Assembly (NCBI GenBank): GCA_018697195.1
Contig: CM031860.1
Span: 63,728,022 to 63,792,021, forward strand
Length of the DNA: 64,000 bases
From: Certhia americana
Taxonomy: Eukaryota; Chordata; Aves; Passeriformes; Certhiidae
Direction: 5' to 3'
Of this stretch, positions 20,201 through 30,757 are shown one piece after another; position 1 is the first letter of the stretch; each line of letters starts with the position of its first letter. The position numbers were made by a program, and so were the translations under genes. Below the pieces are notes generated by a model that ran no database searches, was not told the origin of the DNA, and saw nothing but the letters and a program-made list of their open reading frames with translations.

Positions 20201-21759
20201 TAAGACAGCTTTGCCCACCAGGGTGAAGGTGTCCTTGTCCGACACAGGCTGCCCGGCCAGCCCTGAGCACTGCCCCTCGGGGCTCTGCCAAGAGGTTTTG
20301 TTGCATGAGGTAGAGGTGTAAACTTCCAGGCCGGAGAAGGTCTGGTACCCCCCGGAGGAGATGTCGATGTTGATCCTGCAGATCTCGATGTTGAAGGGGA
20401 AGGAGATGGTGACGTGCACCGGGGGTTTGATGAAGTACTCGCTGCGGAAGCCGCGGTTCCTCCGCGCGAGGTCTTCGGAGATCAGGTTCTCCACCTCGTA
20501 GCCATCGGCAGAGATCTGTGTGCCAGCACAAAACCCGGGTCAGTTTGGAGCAGGGAAATACAAGGAAGCCAATTTCACAAAGCACTTGCAGGGATTCTCA
20601 GGAGGATATCAACCAAGGAGCCAAGGCTGAGGTTTGCGTGCGGGAGATCCCTGCTGTAAAGGCAGAGCAGATCCACTCCCACCCTCCTCCAGCCATGTGC
20701 TCCCATGCCCTGTTCTGCACTTTGTCACCGTGTGCAGACCCGACTTAACTGCTGGAAGAGTGGAAAATCAGGGATAATTTTGGTTTTGGCTGGGTCAGTG
20801 AAGAAAGGCAAGGAGGAGAAGGTAGCTGGGAGCTGAGGATAAGATGGGAGTCTCCTCTTTCACTCTCCCTTTTCAGGTGAGTCTCCTGATTTTCTTTGTG
20901 CCTACTTATCCATGTGGAAATGCACTTGGAATCACAGCTACAGGATCCCAGAGGAACTCTGGATGTTCATCAGCCTCTGGGAGCCACCCCACCTGTCCCT
21001 GAGGGAGATCCATCAAACCAGGCTGGGTCTGGTTTGGAACATCCAATCCCACCCTCTGCTCTGCTCCTGGGCAGACTGGTTCAACCCATCCCCTTTCCTT
21101 TCCCCCCTTTCCACCCCAGGCCCTGAGAAATCTGCAGCACTTGCTGAATGGACAAATAAAAATGAGGAAAATCTATTTATTCCACCTGTTTAATATGACT
21201 TTGATCACGACAATCACACCAAACCTCTATGGCATGGCTAGGGCTCTCCACAAAAAATTCCAGCACTGCAGCTTTTGCAGTATTTCCAAAGCCAAGGCTG
21301 TCCTGGATTTTTGGGGTGAGATGGTGTGGAAACTTACAATTAAAAAATAGATTCGAATGAAAACTGAGTTTCTTAAAGAGACTCTGATGTTCTGAGTGAA
21401 ACCAGAAATATTTGGAAAGTAACTTCAGCAAACATCAAGAGCTGTGTGTTCCAGTGGGCAGAGGGAAAGCTGGAATAATGCAGGGAAAAAGGGATCTCAA
21501 GTCAAAGAATTTAGACCTGGAAGCAACATAATGGTTATGAGATCCTGCAAAATTAGGGCTTTTCCCTCCAATATTTAGTGTGTGCCACATCAGAGCATGA
21601 TGCTGATTATCCCAGAGGAGCAGTGAATGAGCTCCCCCCCAGGAAAATTCCACCTAATCCCTCCATCCCCCCCACTCCCCAACCCCCCCCATATCACTAT
21701 TTTACCTTGTTGCAGTGAATTCTTGGCTTGAACTGAGGGAGACAGACGTTTATTACCAT
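14254..21759 (-). CDS. UBOX5: U-box domain protein 5, E3 ubiquitin ligase, four coding exons
   Basis: UBOX5 (UIP5/RNF37) is a nuclear E3 ubiquitin ligase that recruits E2 enzymes through its U-box. The exons are 21706-21759, 19339-20515, 16405-16566 and 14254-14468, all AG/GT bordered, in phase, 535 residues (human 541). The protein opens MVINVCLPQFKPRIHCNK. The U-box lies at about residues 258-330, starting EEFLDPITLEIM and containing LPSGKVIDQTTLEKC. The tail (about 475-525) is a RING-like finger with CASC, PCGHLMCRPC and CGSC, ending VRRVHF. A Ser/Lys-rich middle contains SLKRKM and AKKMK, possible nuclear localisation basics. The start is the family start; that exon begins at 21767. Intron 2 contains a remarkable splice-site-derived minisatellite beside exon 3, with an assembly gap. 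Confidence 0.95.
14478..14680 (-). mobile_element. CR1 3'-end fragment in UBOX5 intron 3
   Basis: The fragment begins within 20 bp of the exon 4 acceptor (14469-14470). The plus strand reads cagaatcagcgggttggaa and later ccaccacctccctgggcagcc, typical of a CR1 subfamily 3' end. The acceptor's upstream polypyrimidine/branch region is therefore CR1-derived or nearly so. Confidence 0.8.
15187..15222. repeat. (ATGG)n / (ACAG)n microsatellite
   Basis: About six tandem ATGG units followed by three ACAG-type units, in UBOX5 intron 3. Confidence 0.95.
15566..15850 (-). mobile_element. CR1 3'-end fragment in UBOX5 intron 3
   Basis: The plus strand begins with aatggtttgggttggaagg and continues through the ccatgggcagggacacc and ggatccaggggcagccacag blocks, the reverse complement of the CR1 3' end. 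Confidence 0.9.
16567..17043. repeat. UBOX5: Minisatellite of about 27 bp made of copies of the UBOX5 exon 3 splice acceptor
   Basis: About 17 visible units of 23-32 bp start with ctgcaaagggaaac on the plus strand. On the gene strand each reads gtttccctttgcag, that is a pyrimidine tract plus CAG. The first unit, with five As, is the authentic exon 3 acceptor itself (AG at 16567-16568). The array therefore runs from the exon edge straight into intron 2. It is interrupted by ten Ns. Confidence 0.95.
16729..16738. other. Assembly gap (10 N) inside the minisatellite
   Basis: The Ns fall inside one repeat unit and the same repeat resumes on the other side, so the true length and copy number of the array are unknown. 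Confidence 0.99.
17284..17560 (-). mobile_element. CR1 3'-end fragment in UBOX5 intron 2
   Basis: Plus strand reads gatcagaatcatttaggttg then gtcttccaagatcatcgagt and gtccccaagtgccacaccca, the reverse complement of a CR1 3' end. Confidence 0.9.
18411..18680 (-). mobile_element. CR1 fragment, 3' terminus missing, UBOX5 intron 2
   Basis: The copy starts at gtccccaggtgccacatcca and proceeds through ccctgggcagctgtgccagg and cgggagcagagcctgacccc, matching the subfamily at 17284 but lacking the terminal segment. Confidence 0.8.
20516..21705 (-). other. UBOX5: UBOX5 intron 1
   Basis: This 1.2-kb intron separates the 18-codon first coding exon from the large exon 2. No repeat or gene was recognised in it; a C-rich run lies at 21656-21690 near the 5' end. 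Confidence 0.8.
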
Positions 21760-21767
21760 CTTGGCAG

Positions 21768-23850
21768 CTGGAGAGAGGTCACTTGGTGAGCATCAGAGTC
21801 AGCTTGGAAAAAAAATTTTAAAAAAAGGAAGTGAATATCCATGAGAAGTGAAAGGATCTCATGTTTTGGGTGAGTTACAGGCTTGGGAATTCCTAAAATG
21901 CAGCTCAGAGTGCAGGAGGTGAAGCCAATATAAACCCAAATGAATGTGGTGGAGAGATGAGATTGAAAGAAAAAAAAAAGCACATTAATGTTAATTAGTG
22001 AACCTGTGGAGAAAAAAGCAGAAAGAAAACGGCTATTTTAACAAAAACCATCTATGAAGAGACCAACAATTAGATCTGAAGGTTTATCAAAGATGCAGGA
22101 GTTTTGTAGGTGTAGAAAAGCACCAGCACAGCACACGAGGCTGTCACAGTGACTCAAGATTAACCACAAATATTAATAATTGTTGTTAAATAACTCCAAG
22201 GGAGCAGAGGGCACAGAACAGCTCTGAGGGAGATGTCTGGGATCTGAACACCAAATTCTTCTGCCAGCATTCATTAAAGAAACTCAAGTGAACACACCTT
22301 TTTTTTTCCCATTGAAAGAAAAAAAAAATGTGACTGGAATTGGCTCTCTCAGATCCCTTTTAAAAATGAAATTATCTGTGAGGTGAGAGCTTTAACCTCA
22401 TGTTAACCCCAGCTTTAAAACATCACTGCCCTGGGCAACCTTGCAAATCAGGGACTTGCTGCCTCCTTCAAGAACAAGCAGCTCTTTAATGATTTTCCTC
22501 TGATCTGTTGGCTCAGCCCAAAATGAAATTGGCCTTCTGGGGGCACGTTGGAAAGGCAGAGTTAATGAGCTCCCTGTGCTGCATCTGGAAGGAGAAAGGT
22601 GGAATTCAAGGCACAAATCCCACGGAGATAAACCCAACCTGGAATTCACACCCGCAGAGAGCAGAGCTTGGTTACAATGCCTTGAATGAAGCAGGTGTGA
22701 ACCTCACAAGAGGAACAGCCAGGTGAGCAGCATTTCTATCCCAAAATTCAGTCTGGCAGCCATCAGGAGCAATTCCTGCTCCTCAAGGAACAGGATAAAC
22801 ACACCCCAACTCTCCTCCAACACTGCTACCTGGCTTTCTGAGTCGGAGAGGTTTCCAGAAGTGGGCTGCTTAAACTGGTCTGACTTTTGGCACTCACATC
22901 TTGTAGGAAACTGAGAGTTCAACTACAGGCTGTGCCTCAAAACTGCTCTTTTTGGCTCGTTTTGAACCAAAATTCATTTACCAAGTGGTAAATTCATTTG
23001 GCTCTCAGCACTGGGGTTATGAAAAGGGACAAATCAACTCTCCTTACTCCCTTCCTTGGGAAAACTCAAGATTCTCCCCCTGTTCTAGCTCTCCTCTCTT
23101 TCCTGGACTAAAGAATTCTCCTGCCACATGAGGAGCTCTGTATGGGTATTTTGCAGGATTTTCTCCTACCTGTTTGTGACCCTGAGGGACTTAACTGGGA
23201 TTATTTTTTCCAGTCTCAATACCTCAGTAAGAAAATGGATTATTCTGCATTTCCAAGTCACTGCACTCCTTTCTGCTGAAAGACTCTGCTACAAATCTCA
23301 TGGAAAAGTTGAGTCACTGAGTTGCTTTTACCCATGTCTGGTTTTTTTTTTTTCCTTTCTCTTCAGTGTGTGCCTTCCCTAAGGTGAACCAGGATCTTTG
23401 GACAGAGGCAGCGAAAGACAGTGATCTCAAAAAATCCTCAGTGGTTTTTGACAAGGAATTTTAAACCAGACAGTCTGGAGTTCTGTCACCACAACTCTTC
23501 CTGGTGTCCTATGTGCACTGTGAAGCTGCTGCCATAAGGAATGTGCACGGTGGACACCAAAACAAAGTCCTTGGAGCATGAAATGAATCTGTCCTGAGGT
23601 CAGAGCACTCCAACCCTGAGTCCCACTCAGTATCCACATTCCATCCTAAAGGAGAAACCCAGGCTGTGCTTTCAGCCCCAGCCCCATGGGGATGGAAACT
23701 TGAGGAAATAGCTCTGTGTGTTCCTGGCACCCAGCTCAGCCTCATGACTAAATATCCTCTGTTCCTGCCCTCACAGAGGCACCAAACCCAACCACACTTG
23801 TTGAGGGTGAAGAAAGAAGCAATCACAGAGGAAAATGAACCGTTAGTAGA
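21768..23850. other. UBOX5 5' intron between first coding exon and FASTKD5
   Basis: AT-rich intronic DNA without a recognisable gene. The acceptor for the UBOX5 coding exon is at 21768-21769. A-rich runs lie at about 21808-21825, 21969-21980 and 22318-22329. Confidence 0.6.
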
Positions 23851-23851
23851 T

Positions 23852-23857
23852 TTTATT
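23852..23857 (-). terminator. FASTKD5: Poly(A) signal of FASTKD5 (AATAAA on minus)
   Basis: Plus-strand tttatt, 183 bp beyond the FASTKD5 stop codon, gives AATAAA on the gene strand and a short 3' UTR. Confidence 0.7.
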
Positions 23858-24039
23858 TGTGGTGGAAGCATTTGAGGATCCAGGTAACAAAGGAGAGCAC
23901 GGGAAGTACAGATGTCACCAGAGCAGAGACGGCCACACAGAGCACCTGCCAAAAACTCAGCCAACACTCAGAGACCATTTTACCCAGTACCCAGCCAGGG
24001 AGATGAACTGGGGAGGTTCTAGGCAAGCCCTTGCCCCCA

Positions 24040-26442
24040 TTATCCATTCCTGGTGAGCAGGGCTGGGCAGAACACTTTGTAGTGGAGGTAGCTGAGCTTC
24101 TCAGAACGCGAGCGCTTGAGCAGAGGGAACCATTCCCAGAAGGGAATCTCCACCACCACGTAGCCCAGCAGCTGCAGCTGCCGCCGCTTCAGGCAGTGCA
24201 GCCCCAGCAGCCGCTTGGAGCCGTAGCAGAAATGGTTCCTGTTGGACACCTGCAGTGCCAGCCTCACTTCCTTAGGCTGCCAGCACCCTGGTTTGGGCTC
24301 AGCCTGTGATTTGGCACCTGCAGGAAGGGCATCACCCAAACACGGCGTTCCTGCTGCATCCCCTCTCTCCTGCCTGGGAATCCTGGCTTCATTTCCCACT
24401 TCTGTGGGACTCCGGTTATGAGCTCTCCCCTGTAGGAGCTGAGACATTAAATCATCTGTCAGACTAACTCCCATGTCTTTCAGCCTCTTGGTTGCCACAG
24501 GATCCTTGAAGTTGAAAGGAACGGGACGTCCATCCGCGGCCAAACGCACCTCCAGGTCGCTGGACCTGGTGTGGGGCAGGATCATGTGGTTCTTCACATA
24601 CTCAGGGCCTCCCAACATGTTCTCGAGGAGGGATGTGGCTTCCACAATTTCAGGCCTGACGTAGATTTCCCGCTCTGCAAAGCTTGAAACGATCTCAGTG
24701 AACTCCTGACAAAGCTGAGGTGAGAGGCGGCTGCCTTGGTAACTCGGGCACTCGATTTCAACGCTCTTACCAAGGGTGAACAGGTCCTTGTTGAGCTCAT
24801 ACTTGCTACCTCTGGTTTTCTGGATAAACTCCTCCCTCAAAGCAAAGTCTATCAGCTCCTCTGGGAAGCGTTTGACAAACGCCAGGCCAAGCAGAGCAGT
24901 AAGGAGATGCTCTGGAAACTTGCTAAACTCATGGAGTTTTGCATGCAATTGCTTTATCAGGCTGGAGTAAAACTCCTCCTCGTTGGGAGGTTCATAGTCC
25001 AGACACCCAAACGACCACAGGAATTTGGCAGCATCCTTGCTCCGGCAATAGGACACCTTGGAAGGCAAGGAGGCAGCTACAGCAGTCAAAACATCCTCGT
25101 CAAAGAAATGCAGGGATGAATAAGTAAGAGTGATGTGCATGATGCCCTGGATGTTTGTTTCAGGAATCCGAGGAGGAATCACCCTCCCGAGCTCCCTCAT
25201 CAGGGGCAGGTGATCCATGCGGGTGTAGCGGAGCATCTTGAGCACGTTCACCAAGGCGTAGGTGCTCATGTCCTCCATCTGCAGGGACACCCTGTCTGCA
25301 ATCCTCCTCATGACGTGGCCAGAAATCCCACTGACGGATTTGAAGAGCCCCAAGCAGATGGCACCCAGCTCCTCCAAGGTGAAAGCATCCAAGTGCTTCA
25401 GGATCGTGCTCTCCACTTTCTGCGCCAAGTCTGCGGGCGACCTCCGACCCTCCCCGATGATGTAGAGGAGCTGCACGAACTGGGGCAAGGTGAGTTCCTT
25501 CCAGTGCAGGTTGGCATAGCTGAACAGAATGCTCAGGTAGGAGGGCACGCTGCGGTCCAGGCAGCGCCAGCAATCCGCCACCAGCAGCAGCTGCTCCAGG
25601 CCCATGTCCCACGCCCGCCGGCAGAACTCGGCCTCGCACGCGTTGAGCAGGGGGTGGGAGGCTGGCACGGCCAAAGGGACACAAGCCTTTAAAATCTGGA
25701 TGAGATCTGGGGTGCTGAACAGCCTGATGGCCGTGACAGCGTGGTGACACAGGGCACTGAAGCCGGGGTCGGACGCCAGCGCCGCGCGTCGCTCCGCCGG
25801 CAAACGGCTCAGCTTGAGGAAATAATCCGTGAGAATTCCTGGGCTGCCCTCACACCCGGCCACGCTCTGCAAAATCGAGTCCCCTTCCTCTGCAGAGAGG
25901 GTCTGTGCTGGCTCAGCGCTGTCACAGCTGAGAGAGCTGTACTCAGGCCTCCCCTTCTGGAACATGCGGGGATCCTCCTTGGAGTCGTGCATTTCCCGTT
26001 TTATCTTCTCTGCTTCCTCTTTGTATAGCGTGGCCAGGATGCTCTGCTCCAGGAGTATGCTGGACCTGGGCTTGGGCAGGGCATTCCTGACAGGTGACAA
26101 AGCTTGGGAAGAGGCAGTGGGGAACGTCTGTGGAGCCTGCGTGGTGCCAGGGCCAGTGAACGTGTCACCAAGGGCCTGGCTGCTGTCCCTAGCCACGTGC
26201 TGCTGGGAGCCAGCCCTGCCTTTGACATAGGCAGCTGGATTATACAACACTCTGTAGTCCTGTGGCTTCAGCAGCTGGATTGTAGCTCCAGATTCAGTCC
26301 CAGTCTTGGCTGCTCCTGGCTTATCTTGCTTTTCCTTCTTCCTTTTGCTGCTTTCATGCTTGGCCTTGTGCTCGGCTGTGGTGGAGAACGCTGTCACCCT
26401 GCTCAGCCTGGGGCATCTTCGGCACATTAGCACCGTAGCCAT
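24040..26442 (-). CDS. FASTKD5: FAST kinase domain-containing protein 5, mitochondrial RNA processing factor
   Basis: FASTKD5 acts in mitochondrial RNA granules and is needed to mature non-canonical mitochondrial mRNA ends, including that of COX1. The whole coding region is one exon of 800 codons (human protein 764 residues). The ATG at 26442 is chosen because an acceptor (tttttcag, AG at 26482-26483) lies just upstream, so an in-frame ATG at 26532 is intronic. The N-terminus is basic and Arg/Cys-rich, fitting a targeting peptide. A family-typical middle with DQLLLVAD-like EQLLLVADCWRCL is followed by the FAST_1/FAST_2 region (about 370-600), including HCRSKD-like YCRSKDAAKFLWSFG. The segment LGGPEYVKNHMILPHTRSSD is highly conserved. 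A RAP domain closes the protein (about 727-793) with NRNHFCYGSKRLLGLHCLKR. It is nested in the UBOX5 5' intron on the same strand, as in mammals, where the two share 5' exons. Confidence 0.96.
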   Translation of the reverse strand: MATVLMCRRCPRLSRVTAFSTTAEHKAKHESSKRKKEKQDKPGAAKTGTESGATIQLLKPQDYRVLYNPAAYVKGRAGSQQHVARDSSQALGDTFTGPGTTQAPQTFPTASSQALSPVRNALPKPRSSILLEQSILATLYKEEAEKIKREMHDSKEDPRMFQKGRPEYSSLSCDSAEPAQTLSAEEGDSILQSVAGCEGSPGILTDYFLKLSRLPAERRAALASDPGFSALCHHAVTAIRLFSTPDLIQILKACVPLAVPASHPLLNACEAEFCRRAWDMGLEQLLLVADCWRCLDRSVPSYLSILFSYANLHWKELTLPQFVQLLYIIGEGRRSPADLAQKVESTILKHLDAFTLEELGAICLGLFKSVSGISGHVMRRIADRVSLQMEDMSTYALVNVLKMLRYTRMDHLPLMRELGRVIPPRIPETNIQGIMHITLTYSSLHFFDEDVLTAVAASLPSKVSYCRSKDAAKFLWSFGCLDYEPPNEEEFYSSLIKQLHAKLHEFSKFPEHLLTALLGLAFVKRFPEELIDFALREEFIQKTRGSKYELNKDLFTLGKSVEIECPSYQGSRLSPQLCQEFTEIVSSFAEREIYVRPEIVEATSLLENMLGGPEYVKNHMILPHTRSSDLEVRLAADGRPVPFNFKDPVATKRLKDMGVSLTDDLMSQLLQGRAHNRSPTEVGNEARIPRQERGDAAGTPCLGDALPAGAKSQAEPKPGCWQPKEVRLALQVSNRNHFCYGSKRLLGLHCLKRRQLQLLGYVVVEIPFWEWFPLLKRSRSEKLSYLHYKVFCPALLTRNG

Positions 26443-26483
26443 GGATCTCAAATTATTGGGGCTCAGAACTGCTTCCAGGTACT

Positions 26484-27515
26484 GAAAAAAGGGCAGACGG
26501 AGAGTGAGTGGCCTCCACCTCACAGGCAGCACGTTTTAATCAATCCTTTACATCGCTACCGAAAGCGAGGCGGCGCCGGTGCCTCCCCTGGCCAGGGCAG
26601 CTGGGACCCTGCAAAGCCACCATGGAAAATGTCACCTCATGCTAAGGCAGCTCAGGAGGAGCACCCAGGAGACCTGGGGTTGGAGCAGAAGGCAGCCAGG
26701 CATGACCTGCTACTCAGCAGACACAAGAAACCTGGCACAGACTAGGAGAGTTAAGAAAAAAAAAACCAAACATTGTTTTTTTCATTTTTAAGAGACCCGA
26801 GCTGCTTTTCTTTCATTCTGAATAATGAAAACGTGTTTTTGCAGAAGAGCTGCAGCTTCAAGAGGCTTTATGTGTTCAGACAGAGCATTCTGCTGCTTTG
26901 GTCATCGTAGTCTGAATCACTGACCACCACCTGAGTTGTCCAAATATCCAGGGTTCCACCCTGCCCTTTGCACCAGGAGACAGGACATGGAGCAGAGTCT
27001 CCACAGAACCAGTGCAGAGAGTAAAAACAGGCCCAGATGGAGGATGGAGGAATGAAAAAATGTGGCCAGAGCGAAAGAGGGAGGAGCAGGGGAGAAATAA
27101 CACAAATCATTACGTGATGCTACATCCCTGGCTGAGAACCAGAGGGAACAGAGCTTTAAGCTTCAGATTTGAGAGCATTTCCCTGAGTTTTAGGGTACAG
27201 GAGGCTTAAAAAATGGCTGGTGCCTTCCTAACTCCTGCCTGAAGCAGCTCCAGCTCAGAGGGTGAGGATGAGAAATCCGTAGGAGTCCAGCTGGGTGCTG
27301 CCAGCCTGCACTGGCTGCCAAACCAGCCCTGTTTACCACCATTCAGATGCAGATTAAAAAAATAAAGCACCGGGTCAGATTTTTTCTCTCAAATCCTTAT
27401 CCCACCCAAATATCCATCACACAGGTGTTATCCACTTCCTTAAAATCCCTCAGGACCACAGGGAGCTGGGAAATCAGGAAAGCCAAACCACTGCAACATG
27501 CTTTGTGGTTCTCAC
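26484..27515. other. Intron upstream of FASTKD5 coding exon
   Basis: No gene or named repeat was recognised here. It is part of the intron running from the shared promoter at 30.5 kb to the FASTKD5 acceptor. Confidence 0.5.
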
Positions 27516-27517
27516 AC

Positions 27518-27636
27518 GGGGAAATAAATCCTCATGGACACCCCTCGGGGAAATAAATCCTCACGGACACCCCTCGGGGAAATAAATCCTCATGGACACC
27601 CCTCGGGGAAATAAATCCTCACGGACACCCCTCGGA
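27518..27636. repeat. 29-bp tandem repeat, four copies, each with AAATAAA
   Basis: Units begin at 27518, 27547, 27576 and 27605 (ggggaaataaatcctc...). They are nearly identical, differing by cat/cac, so the array is young. Each carries AATAAA on the plus strand, antisense to the surrounding genes. Confidence 0.95.
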
Positions 27637-27839
27637 GCTCTGCTTGTATCCACGGCTTCCTGATCAGGGATGGAGCAAAGCATGGGCTCAGTGCAGGCCA
27701 ACTCAGCTTTGCTGCAGCAAAATGGGGGCAGAGGAAATGGGTTTGGGGTGTGTGAGCAGGACAGTGGGATGGGGGGCTCACGTGCAGCTCTGGCTGAGCA
27801 AAAACTGGATTTTTTTTGGTGTATAAGGATCCCCACATC

Positions 27840-28010
27840 TCCCATGATCCAGGGACACCTTCCATCACCCCAGGTTGCTCCAAGCCATGTTCAACCTGGC
27901 CTTGGACACTTCCAGGGATGGGACATCCACTGCTTCTCTGGGCAACCCATTCCACTGAAGCAGATGAGGACATCTTGCATCCTCTGCTCCCTGGACAGAG
28001 CCTTGGGGCA
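27840..28010 (-). mobile_element. CR1 fragment in UBOX5/FASTKD5 5' intron
   Basis: The plus strand reads gatccagggacaccttccat, then aggttgctccaagcc, then cttggacacttccagggatg, a diverged reverse-complement CR1 copy. Confidence 0.85.
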
Positions 28011-29839
28011 GCAAACACCAGCCAGAGAGGGAGGAGAAGCTGCTGGAGCAGAAACCAACCCAGCAGAGAGGTGAAAAAACCAACTGGGCTGGAGATCAAA
28101 AGGCTCTGCAGGGGTTAGGGGGAAGGAAAGGCAAACTGAAATGTGGATTTGTGGGGAGAGCCATGCAAGGAGGAGGGTACAAGAGAGGCCACTGTGTTTT
28201 AGCATGATCAGTAAATATTGTGAGCTGCTCCACAGCCCACTGGGCACCTTATCTGTACCTCCAAACACCCTGAGGCAGTCCCAGGAGCAGAGCAGGCTCT
28301 GTGCCACAGACCCCAGGCTGTTCCAAGGCCATGGATATCCCATCTCAGCAGGAGAAGTGAAATCGTGCCAGGCAGGAGAGATTCTGCCCCTTCCTGCCTG
28401 TTTGGGGAGCAGGGAAAGGAGAAGCTGGACAGGAAAATCCAAGCCAAGAGCTGGATTTCAAAGCTCTCCTGCTCAGCTCAAAGGAGTGTGTGATAAAATG
28501 ATCATTCCTGGCTCTGCTGGCTGTGGTGTCCAGCCTGAAGTGGCAGCAGGTGACAGGTGCTGGAGATGGGGACAAAGCTCAGATTCCACCTGCCTGGGGG
28601 AAGGAGAAATCCCCTCCACATCTCCTCCAGCACCTCACAGAGCTTGGACCACGAGAGGGGCTGGGCCAAGCTCCAAAATTCACCTGGAACAAGAGGAGGT
28701 TTATCCAGACATTTCCTTGTCTGACTCGACTTTCGAGCGTCTTTATCTATTTTTCTGCTAACAAAACCTAGATTATTTATATAAAGCAACCTGTCTCTGC
28801 TGTGAAAGGTGATCCTCCTCAGGACATCCAGCACTGCTGCTCCCAGAACCCCTCCCAGCAACAACAGCCCCACTTCAAAGCCAGGGAATCAAAGCCCTGG
28901 TGAAGGCTCCGAAGGCGAGCGCCGCGTGCTGCTAAGAATATCCCGCACGGATTGACTGTGGAGCTGTGACACATTTGGGAATCCAGGCACTGGAGAGATT
29001 GCTGCTCTCCTCCTTTGCTCCAAATCCAGGAAAAAAAGAGAAAACCACGCACAGCAGAGCGAGGATGGGATGGGACAAGACAGTTCCAAGCGCCCTCAAG
29101 GGCAACGGGCTGCTCCAAGTGATTTTTCCACGATTTCACCCACCCCCAGCCCAAATCGTTGTGATTTTTCCAGTTTCCACCCCATTTCTCTTCCAAATCC
29201 ACCCACACCTTCCCTGGATTTGCCTCTCCTCACCTTGAGCAATTGGCCTGCCTGCCTTCCTTCCTTCCTCCTCTCACTTCACATCCCAACACAGCCAAAC
29301 TCCTTCCCACCTCCGGGCAGGTCTCTCCAAAATTTTCACTTCCAGAGGCCCCCAAGGAGCCAGGGAGTTTTGGAGCTGGGCCATGCAGGCTGGGAATGTC
29401 CTTTGAGGAGCTGCTCAGGCATGGAAAGGCCTCTGTTTAAGTGTCACAGCATCACTAAAAACCTGGAGAAGAACATTCCCAGAGGGATGTCACCCACCCC
29501 AAGGGCTCAGCCCCTGTGGAAGGGGATGGTGGTGAATCCCAAAATGCTGTCAGGGTTTTTGCTCGCTCTGGAACATTCCGAGGGGCTTTTGGAAACCCCT
29601 CAGCCTGTGCTCTCACTGCCAGCCAAAGGGCAGAGGGAATTTCCTTGGGGTGTGTGAGGAGAGAAGAGGGTCTGAAATAAAACAGCTCCTCGTGGGCAGC
29701 AGCCCAAAGTGAACTCCTGTGCCCGGGCTGGAGAGGAGAGCAACAGAAAAGGGGTTTTATCTCCCCAGTGGGTAATGATGTCAGGGTGCAAAATTATCAC
29801 TTTTTGGGTTGTTTGTGCTTTTTCCTTCTCTTTTGAGAT

Positions 29840-30200
29840 GACAGGATGGTTTGGCTGGAAAGGGATTTAACGATCATGCAGTGCCACCCCCCTGCCGTGG
29901 GCAGGGACACTTCCCATGATCCCAGGGTGCTCCAACCCCAATGTCCAACCTGGCCTTGGACACTTCCAGGGATCCAGAGGTACCCACAGCTTCTCTGGGC
30001 ACCCTGTGCCAGGGCTCAGCACCCTCACAGTGAACAATTCCATCCCAATATCCCATCCATCCCTGCCCTCTGGCAGTGGGAAGCCATTCCCTGTGTCCTG
30101 TCCCTCCATCCCTTGTCCCCAGCCCCTCTCCAGCTCTCCTGGAGCCCCTTCATGCCCTGAAAGGGGTTCTGCGGTGTCCCTGAATCCTTCCCTTCTCCAG
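29840..30200 (-). mobile_element. CR1 3'-end fragment in UBOX5/FASTKD5 5' intron
   Basis: Starts with gatggtttggctggaaaggg, then ccgtgggcagggacacttcc and gggatccagaggtacccaca, continuing into the upstream CR1 body. It ends about 330 bp from the proposed first exon donor. Confidence 0.85.
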
Positions 30201-30360
30201 CTGAGCACCCCCAGCTCCCCCACAGCACAGGGGCTCCATCCCTCTCGGCATTTCCCTGCCATTCCCTCCTACCGGGGCTCCAGGGCACCACTGCTCCCCC
30301 CTCCGGCTGCACCTACAGACACATAACACATAAACATGAACACACAGACGTATATACAGT

Positions 30361-30385
30361 TATATATATATATATATATGTATAG
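30361..30385. repeat. (TA)n microsatellite
   Basis: About ten TA units followed by tgtata, in the first intron near the promoter. Confidence 0.95.
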
Positions 30386-30521
30386 GGTCAGGCAGCCCAG
30401 GGCAGGGCGAGGGCGGCCCCGCCGGCTGAGGGGGCGGCTCGGGCAGGGAGCGGAGGATTGGGACAGGGGAAGGGGAAGCGTGACGGGGCTGGGAAGGGGA
30501 AGGGGCACAGGCAAGGCCGGG

Positions 30522-30757
30522 ACTCACCGGGACCGCTCCGCCGCCGCCTCCTCCTGCCCCCGCCGCCTCCTCCCGCCGCTTCCGGGCGCGCGCCGCTGAC
30601 GCCACTTCCGGCTCCCCCCCCCCCCCGCCGGCGGGGGGCGCCAGCGGTGCGCGGCGCGCGCCTTCCCGCGCCGTCGCGTGACCGGAAGCACGTGACAGCG
30701 CGCAGTCACGTGGGGACACATGGGCGCCGCCATGACGGTCCCGGGGTAACCCCGCAG
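30522..30757 (-). promoter_or_regulatory. CpG-rich promoter and first non-coding exon shared by UBOX5 and FASTKD5
   Basis: This is one of the most CpG-dense blocks in the window. On the minus strand a strong donor, CCG|gtgagt, ends a candidate exon at 30528, with gt at 30526-30527. Upstream lie two ETS sites on the plus strand (cttccgg at 30579-30585 and acttccgg at 30604-30611), a third in reverse (ccggaag, 30682-30688), two CACGTG E-boxes (30689-30694 and 30707-30712) and a YY1-like gccgccatga (30727-30736). This set is typical of housekeeping and mitochondrial-gene promoters. No promoter with these features lies nearer either gene, and in mammals FASTKD5 shares UBOX5 5' exons, so I infer a common start site near 30600. 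The far edge meets an LTR. Confidence 0.7.

Noticed and set aside
26443..26532. In-frame upstream ATG that would extend FASTKD5 by 30 residues
   Set aside because: A splice acceptor (AG at 26482-26483) lies between it and the family start, so the upstream ATG is intronic.
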